Below, in pieces: positions 11,073 through 20,054 of a stretch of DNA of 64,000 bases; within the stretch, counting starts at the first letter, position 1, and each line of letters opens with the position of its first letter. A program made the translations under genes and the position numbers. Origin of the DNA: Ryuthela nishihirai (taxonomy: Eukaryota > Arthropoda > Arachnida > Araneae > Heptathelidae); contig JAWZYU010000011.1 of NCBI GenBank assembly GCA_038380435.1, positions 87,706,501 through 87,770,500 on the forward strand, in the 5' to 3' direction. The notes beneath the pieces were generated by a model. That model saw nothing but the letters and a program-made list of their open reading frames with translations. It did not search any database and was not told the DNA's origin.

Positions 11073-11615
11073 GTCTGTAAATGGTAGATAGGCATAAACT
11101 GGAAGGAGAGCTGTGTATCAATCCCCAGCGATGATGCACAGAACCGGCCAGGTCTAGCACCTAATGTCCGACCCTGCCTTCATGTGGTGCAGGCTGTTAG
11201 TACCTTTCAAAAGAGATATTATCTTTTGGAAAGGAATGGAAGGGGAGGGCCTCCAGATCAGTGTGGCTTATTGACCTGCTCATCTATGGCCACTTTTTTT
11301 TCTCTGATGCTTAGGAGTGGTCAACTTCACAGGGTCTGGTGCTGACCATTTATACCAACTAGACTGGACTGTTAATGGCTTTGAGCTTGATTCTGGATCC
11401 TGGACTTGCTTCAAAAATCATAATTTAACTGTCCAGTGATGTTTATGGACAGTGGGTTTCTGTTAAGGGAGAATCTCCCACTGTGTTTTCTGTTTACTTG
11501 TGGGTTGCCAGCCCTAGGTGAACAGAGGCACGGGATACCTTATATCAGCTAGTGGATACTCCTGATCAGAGGCCATTGCAGGTACTTGAACCCTCACTTT
11601 GGTAGTTAGGCATTG
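11073..11615 (+). mobile_element. RTE-like LINE 5' UTR fragment (+), abutting copy C
   Basis: GTCTGTAAATGGTAGATAGG opens the same 5' UTR that is seen at 30236 (+) and, reversed, at 29562 (-). It includes the words TAGCACCTAATGTCCGACCC and AGGAGTGGTCAACTTCACAG. At 11615, just where the endonuclease region should follow, it meets the 3' end of minus-strand copy C. It may be the left half of an older + strand LINE into which copy C inserted, with copy D (19396 on) as the other half. Confidence 0.8.
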
Positions 11616-13894
11616 CAAATCATCATCATCATCCTCAAGCAGCCATGGGCTATGGAGGTCCAACCAGACTGCGCAGTTTACTTCTCCAAGCATATCTGTC
11701 CTGAACTACATCTGTTGCATCCGGCCACTGCGCACCAATTCTAACAAGGTCCTGTTTGACATTGTCTGCCCAATGCATCCTAGGTATCCCCCTCCTTCTG
11801 AGGCCTCTAGGCACACTGTTCATAACCTTATTCGCCAATCTATAATTATCCATACGGGCAACATGGCCAAACCAGCGGAGTCTCTCTCTGCACAATATGC
11901 TGCTTAAAGGAGGTTGCAGACTCCTTTGCCTAACCTTATCATTAGTTACAAAGTTAAACCACCTAATACCCAAGATACTGCGTAAGCATCTAGAATCAAA
12001 AGCATCTAGTTTCCTGTTATCTTGTTTACATAGCATCCAAGTTTCACTACCATAACTAACCCTAGAAAGAACCAAACTATTATACATTTTATTTTTAGTC
12101 TTTAGGTGTATATGCCTATTTCTTCACAATCTCCATAGATTCTTAAAAGTCCCGGCAGCAATGCCTATTCGTCTGTTAATCTCATGCCGCACATTACCAG
12201 TATCAGTTACATAGCTCCCAAGGTAATTAAACTGTGACACCTGCTCAAGACTGCAACCATTCAGATTAACTGAATCACAACCTGCCTGACCAATTTTCAT
12301 CACTTTAGTTTTCTCTCTGTTTATAACCAAACCTACTCTACTACCAGTCTCATCAACAGCTCGAATGAAAGAGTTCATCTCATCAACTTCATTTGCCAAA
12401 AGAGCTAAATCATCAGCATAATCTAAATCAGAAATTTTCTTATCTCCATCCCAATTAAGGCCAAAATCATTCCCTTGAAGTGAATTTCGTGTAACAAAAT
12501 CAACAGCCAAACTAAAGAGAAAAGGAGACAAGATGCACCCTTGTCGAACACCAGACGTAATTCTAAACCAATTGCTACAAGACTTACCAACTCTCACACA
12601 CGACTCAGTGTTATTATAGAGAGCTTTCATAATGTTAACTAACTTCTCTGGTATACCATATGATATCACAATCAACCACAAATTATGACGATCAACAGAG
12701 TCGAAAGCCTTTTTGAAATCAACAAAACTAGCAACCAAAGGTTTCTGAAACTCTAAACATTTCTCAAGAATCTGCCTAAGTGAAAATATCTGATCCACAC
12801 ATCCCCTACCACTTCTGAATCCACATTGCTCATCACGCAACTGACTGTCAACCAGATTCTTAATTCTATTAAGTACAATCATGGAAAGAACTTTACCTGG
12901 AACAGAGAGTAGGCTGATACCCCTATAGTTATCACAAGAACTGCGATCACCTTTTTTGAAAATAGGGATAATAATAGCTCTGGTAAAATCTTTAGGAACC
13001 ATGCCTTTATCATAAAAGTTATTCAAAATTTCAGTCATCCAAGTGGTAACCGAAACATTCCCAGCTCTGAGCATTTCTGTAGTAATTTCATCTACCCCTG
13101 GGGATTTATGAAGTTTAAGTTTAGAAATAGCCAAAATAATTTCAGATTGTGTTATAGGGCCAACATTAAAGCCACCAATGCATCTATCATCATTACAAAC
13201 AATGGGAGTAGAACTAACCACATTGTTTAGAACATCACTGAAATGCTCAGCCCACCTAGTCATGACAGAATCCTCCCCTTCTCTAACCTTATATTTTTAA
13301 TCCTTCAATCCTTGTATACCTCTCCGTTTTGTACCACACGAAACATTAACTATCTGGTACAGCTCTCTGCTGTTATCTGTCTAACTGCTTCCTCGGCTTT
13401 GTCAGCCAAACCATCAAGCCAAAGATTATCAGTAGCTAACTGATCCTTTACACGTTTATTAAGCTCTCTGTAATCCTTTCTATTAGGACTAGTACGGTAC
13501 TGATTAAGGACATTCCTGCAATTCCTTCTTTCTGAAATAAGCTCAAGTGCCTTATCACTGAAATAATTTTGACTCCTCTGCTCCTTTTTTCCTAAAAGAG
13601 TACTGTTAGTTTCCAAAAAAGCCTGTTTAAAATGACCCCATTCTTCCTCAACCTCAGTATTAAGCAAACCATGACTGTCATAATGACTAAGTAACCTATC
13701 ATGGTAAGCTTTGGCTATAACAGGGTCTTTCAGAGCTTCGGTATTAAAGGTAAATTTTTTAACCCTAGCATGACACATTTTAAGTTTAAGTTGCAAGACA
13801 CTTTTAACAAGGTAATGGTCAGATCCAATTTCAGCTCCCCTATATGTCCTGGTATTTCTAACAGAACTAGCCCATTTGCTGTTAATTAATATAT
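11616..13894 (-). mobile_element. RTE-like LINE copy C, 3' portion (RT and C-terminus)
   Basis: Minus strand. The 3' end is at 11616-11640, with an ATC repeat and AAGCAGCCATGGGCTATGGAGG. Inward come the C-terminal region (12087-11650, including LCRERLRWFGHVARMDNYRL and DNVKQDLVRIG), the RT (13263-12124, 379 codons open, with DFKKAFDSVDRHNLW, VRQGCILSPFLFSL and LDYADDLALLANE), and the linker plus endonuclease C-terminus (13894-13350, including GSDHYLVKSVLQLK). The catalytic YADD is intact, but frames do not join. The LINE is split at 13894/18193 by an LTR retrotransposon. Confidence 0.93.
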
Positions 13895-14532
13895 TGTTAC
13901 GACAGAAGAATCTGGCAACCGAAAGCAAAGTTTCAGCCAACGAATAAGAACGTTGGGAGAATTTGGAGAAGAAGAGTGGAGCGTTAACGGTCGTTTTGTA
14001 TTGTAACGGTTGTGTGTTGTAACGGTCGGAGAGTTCGAAAATGGACGGTGAGCTGTTCTGAGACAGTGCGCGTAAGTATCAAGAAGTAACTTGATGTGTT
14101 GTGTATACGCGGAAGGATAAAAGTGGGATCTTTTATCGTTAAGTATCAAGAAGTAACTTGATGTGTTGTGTATACACGGAAGTATAAAAGTGGGAACTTT
14201 TATGGCTAACTTCGAATGTCTACACGGACTGTCTTTTTGTTCGGCTAGTGTGTGAACAGTTATTAGCACAGGACGAGAATTGGTTTACGAGTGAAGATCT
14301 TCGGGTGACCTGGTAAATCAAGTAAAAGGTAGTATTTAGTAAAATACATAGAGCTGATATTGTGTGCTCTACGCAGGAAGATTGATGACTTGTGCATATT
14401 AATAGTTGATTTGTTAATAAGATACTTCATCCATATTTCCCTTGTAACAATTTACCTTGTATTGAATTTGGTTTTGAAATATAGCTTTTAATACTCACGC
14501 TCAGTGGCTATCCATTTTTGTAATCCGCAACA
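13895..14532 (+). repeat. 5' LTR of the thymidine-phosphorylase-bearing retrotransposon
   Basis: 638 bp, beginning TGTTACGACAGAAG and ending CCGCAACA (TG...CA). It matches the 3' LTR (17555-18192) in every base I compared except one near 14349 (T here, C there). Two direct 67 bp repeats start at 14073 and 14140, each ending in a TATA-like word (GGATAAAAGTGGGA, then AGTATAAAAGTGGGA at 14181), so the second gives a good TATA box for the LTR promoter. The flanking target duplication is ATAT at 13891-13894. Confidence 0.95.
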
Positions 14533-14534
14533 TT

Positions 14535-14552
14535 TGGTGTCAGAAGTGGGAT
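14535..14552 (+). promoter_or_regulatory. Primer-binding site (tRNA-Leu type)
   Basis: TGGTGTCAGAAGTGGGAT begins two bases after the 5' LTR. It matches the complement of a typical tRNA-Leu 3' end (TGGTGTCAGGAGTGGGAT) except at one base. It would prime minus-strand DNA synthesis. The tRNA assignment is from general knowledge of tRNA-Leu 3' ends. Confidence 0.85.
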
Positions 14553-14563
14553 TAATTAATTGA

Positions 14564-17500
14564 ATGCCGTTAACTAGAAGTATGGATGAATTAGTAAAGT
14601 TGATAAATAGCTTCAAAGCCGATATGACTACGCTGATGACTGATATGAAAGCCGATATGGCTACACAGATGAATGACATTAAAAGTCAAAATAATGACTT
14701 GAAAGCCGATATGGCTAACAAAATAGGTGACCTTGCCGCACAAAAAACTGAGATTAAAGGTGATATAGCCGCCCAAAGCGATAAAATAGGTGACTTGAAA
14801 GCCGAAATGGCCGCACGAAATAATGAGTTGAGGAATAAAAGAGGTGATCTGGCCGCACAAAATACTGAGATTAAAGGTGATATAGCTGCCCAAAGCGATA
14901 AAATAGGTGATTTGAAAGCCGAAATGGCCGCACAAAATAATGAGTTGAGAACGGAGATAGTTTCTCAAAAAGATGATTTGAAAGCCGAAATAGCCGCACA
15001 AAATACTGAGATGAGAGCTGAAGTGGCTTCTCGAGTTGGTAAGATTATTGATCACTTCAAGGATCATAAAACCGAACTCAATAGACAATGCAATAGTTTA
15101 AATGTTGAATTTGTCAGTGAAAAAGATGATCTTGATAGTGTTAAGTTAGATTGTAAACATGGAAAAGAGAAAGGCAACGCATATAAAAATGTGGATCTGC
15201 TACTGGAAATCAAGAATTGTAGAGATAGCACAGATAATGCCTTTGACCACGCAACTACTGGTAATGCATGGCAGAGTGTCTATGTCGCTGGTGACATGTC
15301 TAGGAACTGTGAAGAACAATCACACAGATTAGAGAGCTGTGAGACTAAACAGTACGCTTTGCACTTCAAAATACCTAGGTATACAAGTCTGGCACGATCT
15401 GAAGAGAGATCCACACGAAAGGTATTCTATTCCTCGCTCTCAGCAAAATGCGTCATGGACAATTATCGCAAAGGCAGAGTAACGAGTGGTAATGAAGGGG
15501 AACGAAACAGAGTTTACGTTTCGCAGAGTGGTCCGAGTAAAGAAGAGGCGTCCATTCATCATAGATACAAAGTGCCATTCGACTTTACCGCGGAAGTCGG
15601 AGAGATTTTTCCGAAGCATATAGCCACACTCGAATCGTTTATAGAAAGTGGGGATTTAAGGAAGAGGAATTCCGAAGGATGGCTTAGAAGCATAACAGGT
15701 GATGCTAGTAAAAGAGCTTCAGGCAGAGACAGTACTTCAAAGACTAACTTTCTGGATGAAACTAAGCCTCAGAGTTACGATCAGAGAGAAGTAAAGCCCT
15801 CAGACAATCTCAACGAAACCATGCTGAATTTCTTTTCTGAACAGTCAATGTGCAGATTTGGACATTATAACCATTTAGATTATAAGGATATAGAAAAGTT
15901 TTATCACGACTACAAGAGCTCTAAAGTGGACAATATCATGTTACAGAACTCGTCGCTGATCTCCAGAATGAACAATTTGGCAATCATGACTGATATTTCC
16001 CTGGCTAATTACAATGAGAGCTCCAAGAAAGTGAATTCGGAAGAAACAGCAAATATGACCTCCTCGGGTCATGTGTTTTGCTGGAGACCCGAGTGGCGCC
16101 ATCGGATGGTAGATAAAAACAGCACAGGAGGTGTCGGCAACAAAGTGAGTCTTGTCTTGGCTCCTGCACTTGCTGCTTTAGGTCTCAAGGTCCCTATGAT
16201 CTCCGGTCGTGCTCTCCAATTGACGGGAGATACTCTGGACAAATTGGAATCCATCCCTGGCTTCACAGTCGACTGCACTAAAGATAAAATCGAGCAGATG
16301 ATGGAAGACGTCGGATGCTGCATCGTAGGACAGACAGAGGAGCTGGTGCCAACAGATAAGGAGATTTACCGCTACAAGGATCTGATGGCTACCGTAGATA
16401 GCGTTCCTCTAATGAGATGCTCAATTGTGTCCAAAAAGCTGGCTGAAGGAGTGTGCGCTTTGGTTTATGATGATGAATTCGGAAAAGGAGCTATTGATCC
16501 CATCAGTACAGAAGATGTTGCTGTTGATTTAGTTAAGAAAATGGTTGCAGCATCACAAGCTCGTGGAATGAAGAGTTTGAGTTGTTCAGCTGTTATCAGC
16601 AACATGGATTCACCTCTTGAAAACTCTGTTGACAACTCTCTGGAAGTGATGGAAGCTGTTCAGTGTTTCCTTGGTGACGGATCCTTGGAACTGCAAGAGC
16701 TCGTCGAAGAGTTAGGAGGAGAACTTCTGCGTTTGGTGAACATTGTGGATAATAGGGTAGATGAAGCATCACGTGTCCGCAAGGTTCTGCATAACGGCAA
16801 TGCTTTGAACAAGTTTCGTAACATGTTAATAGAACAAGGAGTCTCTGAAGATGTTGCAAGCTGGCTATGTGAAGATAAAACAGAAAAAATATTGCTAGCA
16901 GCCCGACACATCACTGATTTCACTTATACAGGAGAAACAGGTAAGGTTGTCGGATTAGAAGCTGCAGTCCTAGCAAGAGTATGGAAGGAGGAGATGGACA
17001 GAAGCGCTAAAAAGAATTATGGAGCTGATATATTTGTGAAGCACCTTGGGGATCAAATCGAATCAGGTGAAATATGGCTGAAGGTTCATCACGACAGCTC
17101 TGAATTAAGTGAAAGTCAACTGACAAAAGGGTCAGATTGCAGGATGAAAATTCTCCCTAGATTTTATGTCACTAATGACTTTCATTCCTTGTTACTGTTG
17201 ATAGAAGTAAAAATCCAAAGAAGAAAACTTCCGACAAAGAAGAAAACTTTTTACAGGTTTTGCACGAAAACTCTTAGTCGATTCTTCTCCCTGCAGAGAC
17301 ATAAACGTGTTCACAAGGGCTATAGGCCTTACACGTATTATGTTTGTGGACGAGGCTTCAGTCAGAAAAGAAATCTACGTCATAATGAGATTCGCTTTCA
17401 TTTTGACACAGACGTGGTATATCGCATTCGTCGATGTCCAGCTACAAAGTGCAAGGTGGTTCACGTGGATCGTTTGGCCCCGTTTCATCGAAGAACTGAA

Positions 17501-17647
17501 GAAACTTTGGAATCCAGAATTGTTCGGGACGAACAAGACCTAGGAAGGGGGCAGTGTTACGACAGAAGAATCTGGCAACCGAAAGCAAAGTTTCAGCCAA
17601 CGAATAAGAACGTTGGGAGAATTTGGAGAAGAAGAGTGGAGCGTTAA
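14564..17647 (+). CDS. Retroelement fusion protein: gag-like coiled coil, thymidine phosphorylase, zinc-finger piece, integrase tail
   Basis: One open frame of 1027 codons starting 12 bases after the primer-binding site and ending 93 bases into the 3' LTR. Residues 1-165 form a Lys/Glu/Ala-rich coiled coil with a 39-residue tandem repeat (starts at residues 55 and 94), as in N-termini of some gypsy Gag proteins. Residues 166-489 are unrecognised. Residues 490-853 match thymidine phosphorylase from the helix before the active site (EETANMTSSG, EWRHRMVDK) through STGGVG, PMISGR, TLDKLESIPGF, ATVDSVPL and SKKLAEG to near its C-terminus; the enzyme's N-terminal ~100 residues are missing. Residues 854-895 are unrecognised. 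Residues 896-946 resemble two C2H2 fingers (LQRHKRVH, CGRGFSQ), each missing one Cys. Residues 947-996 match the end of gypsy integrase (DVVYRIRR, KVVHVDRLAPF). The last 31 residues read into the LTR. An intact frame implies youth or selection. Confidence 0.93.
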   Translation: MPLTRSMDELVKLINSFKADMTTLMTDMKADMATQMNDIKSQNNDLKADMANKIGDLAAQKTEIKGDIAAQSDKIGDLKAEMAARNNELRNKRGDLAAQNTEIKGDIAAQSDKIGDLKAEMAAQNNELRTEIVSQKDDLKAEIAAQNTEMRAEVASRVGKIIDHFKDHKTELNRQCNSLNVEFVSEKDDLDSVKLDCKHGKEKGNAYKNVDLLLEIKNCRDSTDNAFDHATTGNAWQSVYVAGDMSRNCEEQSHRLESCETKQYALHFKIPRYTSLARSEERSTRKVFYSSLSAKCVMDNYRKGRVTSGNEGERNRVYVSQSGPSKEEASIHHRYKVPFDFTAEVGEIFPKHIATLESFIESGDLRKRNSEGWLRSITGDASKRASGRDSTSKTNFLDETKPQSYDQREVKPSDNLNETMLNFFSEQSMCRFGHYNHLDYKDIEKFYHDYKSSKVDNIMLQNSSLISRMNNLAIMTDISLANYNESSKKVNSEETANMTSSGHVFCWRPEWRHRMVDKNSTGGVGNKVSLVLAPALAALGLKVPMISGRALQLTGDTLDKLESIPGFTVDCTKDKIEQMMEDVGCCIVGQTEELVPTDKEIYRYKDLMATVDSVPLMRCSIVSKKLAEGVCALVYDDEFGKGAIDPISTEDVAVDLVKKMVAASQARGMKSLSCSAVISNMDSPLENSVDNSLEVMEAVQCFLGDGSLELQELVEELGGELLRLVNIVDNRVDEASRVRKVLHNGNALNKFRNMLIEQGVSEDVASWLCEDKTEKILLAARHITDFTYTGETGKVVGLEAAVLARVWKEEMDRSAKKNYGADIFVKHLGDQIESGEIWLKVHHDSSELSESQLTKGSDCRMKILPRFYVTNDFHSLLLLIEVKIQRRKLPTKKKTFYRFCTKTLSRFFSLQRHKRVHKGYRPYTYYVCGRGFSQKRNLRHNEIRFHFDTDVVYRIRRCPATKCKVVHVDRLAPFHRRTEETLESRIVRDEQDLGRGQCYDRRIWQPKAKFQPTNKNVGRIWRRRVER
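16031..17122 (+). other. Captured thymidine phosphorylase domain (intronless), active-site residues altered
   Basis: Thymidine phosphorylase splits thymidine with phosphate into thymine and deoxyribose-1-phosphate. Using E. coli numbering from memory, the phosphate-site residues Lys84, Ser86, Ser95, Ser113 and Thr123 are all present (fusion residues 518, 520 and downstream). The substrate residues His85 and Arg171 are Asn (residue 519) and Lys. Ser186 and Lys190 are kept. The glycine loop GRGLGHTGGT has become GRALQLTGDT, and the conserved DVK(V/F)G stretch is DDEFGKG. About 1.09 kb runs without an intron, as expected for a copy made from spliced mRNA. It also looks richer in G+C than its AT-rich surroundings. 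Catalysis as a normal phosphorylase is doubtful; nucleoside or phosphate binding is possible. Confidence 0.93.
17249..17401 (+). other. Degenerate C2H2 zinc-finger piece in the retroelement ORF
   Basis: Residues 896-946 follow the spacing C-x3-(F/L)-x5-L-x2-H-x3-H for finger one (CTKTLSRFFSLQRHKRVH) and most of it for finger two (CGRGFSQKRNLRH). A linker KGYRPY joins them where TGERPY is usual. In both fingers the first Cys of the pair is Phe or Tyr, and the second finger has lost a residue before its His. It should not bind zinc well. It looks like a fragment of a second host transcript, or part of the same chimeric transcript as the phosphorylase. Confidence 0.75.
17541..17554 (+). promoter_or_regulatory. 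Polypurine tract
   Basis: TAGGAAGGGGGCAG directly precedes the 3' LTR start TGTTAC. It would prime plus-strand DNA synthesis in the LTR replication cycle. Coding sequence runs through it in the retroelement ORF. Confidence 0.85.
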
Positions 17648-18192
17648 CGGTCGTTTTGTATTGTAACGGTTGTGTGTTGTAACGGTCGGAGAGTTCGAAA
17701 ATGGACGGTGAGCTGTTCTGAGACAGTGCGCGTAAGTATCAAGAAGTAACTTGATGTGTTGTGTATACGCGGAAGGATAAAAGTGGGATCTTTTATCGTT
17801 AAGTATCAAGAAGTAACTTGATGTGTTGTGTATACACGGAAGTATAAAAGTGGGAACTTTTATGGCTAACTTCGAATGTCTACACGGACTGTCTTTTTGT
17901 TCGGCTAGTGTGTGAACAGTTATTAGCACAGGACGAGAATTGGTTTACGAGTGAAGATCTTCGGGTGACCTGGTAAATCAAGTAAAAGGTAGTATTTAGT
18001 AAAATACACAGAGCTGATATTGTGTGCTCTACGCAGGAAGATTGATGACTTGTGCATATTAATAGTTGATTTGTTAATAAGATACTTCATCCATATTTCC
18101 CTTGTAACAATTTACCTTGTATTGAATTTGGTTTTGAAATATAGCTTTTAATACTCACGCTCAGTGGCTATCCATTTTTGTAATCCGCAACA
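17555..18192 (+). repeat. 3' LTR of the thymidine-phosphorylase-bearing retrotransposon
   Basis: 638 bp, one base different from the 5' LTR (C near 18009, against T near 14349). It has the same two 67 bp direct repeats (from 17733 and 17800) and TATA-like word. It is followed by ATAT (18193-18196), the target duplication. The retroelement ORF ends inside it at 17647. Confidence 0.95.
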
Positions 18193-18196
18193 ATAT

Positions 18197-19395
18197 CATC
18201 AATCATATTCCTATGCAGTCCATCAGGTGAAACCCATGTGTATTTATGTATGTCGCGGTGTTTGTAATATGTGTTAGTTATTCTGAAACCATTGAGTTTA
18301 CTTACCTGTAGGGGACATTGCCCATTGCCATTGCAGCTACCAATACCAAAAGGGCCTATTACTCCTCCCCAAAGGTCAGAGTCAGTACCAACTTTAACAT
18401 TGAAGTCACCTAGAACAAGGGTAATATCTACTTTCTTGACAGAATTCAAAATATCCTGAAGTTGTCCGTAAAACCTATCCTTCTCATCCTCATCGGCATC
18501 CTCAGTGGGGGCATAACAGCAGATAACATTCAAGTCTTTAATGCTTGTCTGAAATTTTGCTGTAAGAAACCTTTCATTAATACACTCATATCCTAGAAGA
18601 GCATCACTAGCATGTCTGCTGAGTAGCAGACCCACACCTTAGTGATGCTTTCCATTCTCCCTCCCTATAAAGAGAAATTTAATGTTATTTTTAAGTATCT
18701 CACCTTTACCTGTCCATCTGGTCTCTTGGAAGCCTAGAATATCTAGGTTATAGCGCTGGAATTCCTGCATGAGGACATCAAGAGAATAATCTCTATGTAA
18801 TGTCGTCACGTTCCACATTCCTGCAGAGAGAAAATGATTAGTAGGATTTTTAAAGAAATTAGGTTTATTGAGATTGGTAGGGCCAACAATATCAAACAGC
18901 CCCCTGATCGCAGCATGGGACAAAGACCTGTTCCTCCTCTGCTAAAGGCTGAAGTCACCGATGCTGGTAGGAACTTCAGGCACCACCTTTTCAAGTGGAC
19001 TTTTTCAAGAGCCACATGGCCTGCCTGAGACACATTACTCCAGTTTAGGCTTGACGATGCCCAACTAGCTAAGTAAGGTTCAGGTACCTGCGATGGCCTC
19101 TGATTAGGATTATCCACCAGCTGATATAAGGTATCCCATGCCTCTGTTCACTTAGAGCTGGCAACCCAGAAGCAAACAGAAAACACAGCGGCAGACTCTC
19201 CCTCAACAGAGGCCCACCAGTGCAGAAAGTCCAGGATCAATAATCAAGCTCAAATCCATAAACAAGTCCAGTCTAGTAGGTATAAATGGTCAGCACCAGG
19301 ACCCTGTGAAGTTGACCACTCCTCAGCAGGGTTGAAAAAAAAGAAAAAAGTGGCCATAGATGACCAGATCAGTAGGCCATACTGAACTAGAAAGC
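18197..19395 (-). mobile_element. RTE-like LINE copy C, 5' portion (endonuclease and 5' UTR)
   Basis: Continues copy C beyond the LTR element. The minus strand encodes most of an APE-type endonuclease: DILGFQETRWTGKGE (about 18740-18690), INERFLTAKFQTSIKDLNVI, and LVLGDFNVKVGTDSDLW (about 18430-18370), with a stop just after GRENGKHH. From about 18930 to 19395 the 5' UTR follows and is cut off at about 19395, where a + strand LINE piece begins. With the 3' portion this is the most complete member of the family here, about 3.5 kb without the insert. Confidence 0.9.
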
Positions 19396-19964
19396 ATCTC
19401 CAAAGTGTAGGTTTGCTTCTCAGCTGACACACCAGTGATGTTCTTATAGGATATGATTGCATTAATGAAAGATTTCTTGGAGCAAAATTTAAAGCAAAAA
19501 TTAAAGACTTGAATGTCATCTATTGTTTCATCACCATAGCGGACACTGATGAGAACGAGAAGAATAATTTTTACAGACAGCTTCGGGATGTTTTGAATTC
19601 TGTGAGGATAGGAGATATTTCTCTTGTGCTAAAGTTGGAACCGACTCTGACCTTTGGATAAGAATTTTAGGTCCCTTTGGCAATTCCAATGGCAATGGGG
19701 AACACCTCCTACAGGTAAGTAAACTTAATTGTTTGCGAATAACTAATACATACTACAAACACCGGAAAATTTTTAAATACACATGGGTTTCACTAGAATA
19801 TGTTATATTTTAATTAACAGCAAATGGGCTAGTTCAGTTAGGAATACAAGATCATATAGGGAAGTCGAAATTGGGTCTGACCATTACCTGCTCAAAAGTG
19901 TCTTCCAACTGAAGCTTAAGAAATGTTCCAAGGTTAAGAAAATTACCTTTAACACTGAAAGTCT

Positions 19965-20018
19965 AAAAGATCCAGATATAGCTTTGGCTATATCTGGACT
20001 TTCAGATATAGCCAAAAC
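19965..20018. repeat. Short hairpin-forming palindrome in LINE copy D
   Basis: CCAGATATAGC, then TTTG, then GCTATATCTGG forms a nearly perfect hairpin, followed by a third copy of AGATATAGCCAAA. The other LINE copies have only one AGATATAGCC-like word here, so the palindrome arose locally, probably by template switching. Confidence 0.7.
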
Positions 20019-20054
20019 TAAGAAGTGCAGGATTAATATGAATGAACTTAACAG

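Larger units (their letters stand above)
13895..18192 (+). mobile_element. Young non-autonomous LTR retrotransposon carrying thymidine phosphorylase
   Basis: A complete 4.3 kb unit: LTR, primer-binding site, one long ORF, polypurine tract, LTR, flanked by ATAT (13891-13894 and 18193-18196). It sits inside minus-strand RTE copy C: removing the element and one ATAT restores the LINE frame across INSKWASS / NMIDDI. The primer site and the surviving integrase tail (VVHVDRLAPF) suggest Ty3/gypsy-like ancestry. Protease, RT, RNase H and the integrase core are all missing, so it must have used enzymes from a related autonomous element. The near-identical LTRs date the insertion as very recent. Confidence 0.95.

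Noticed and set aside
14564..17647. The 1027-codon ORF taken as an ordinary host gene
   Set aside because: It starts right behind a primer-binding site, runs into the 3' LTR, ends with an integrase tail and is flanked by LTRs and a 4 bp target duplication, so it belongs to a retroelement.
11073..19395. 5' inversion by twin priming to explain the opposite-strand LINE pieces
   Set aside because: Twin priming would put the inverted 5' piece beyond the 5' side of copy C, but the + strand 5' UTR piece lies beyond its 3' end, and copy C already has its own 5' region.
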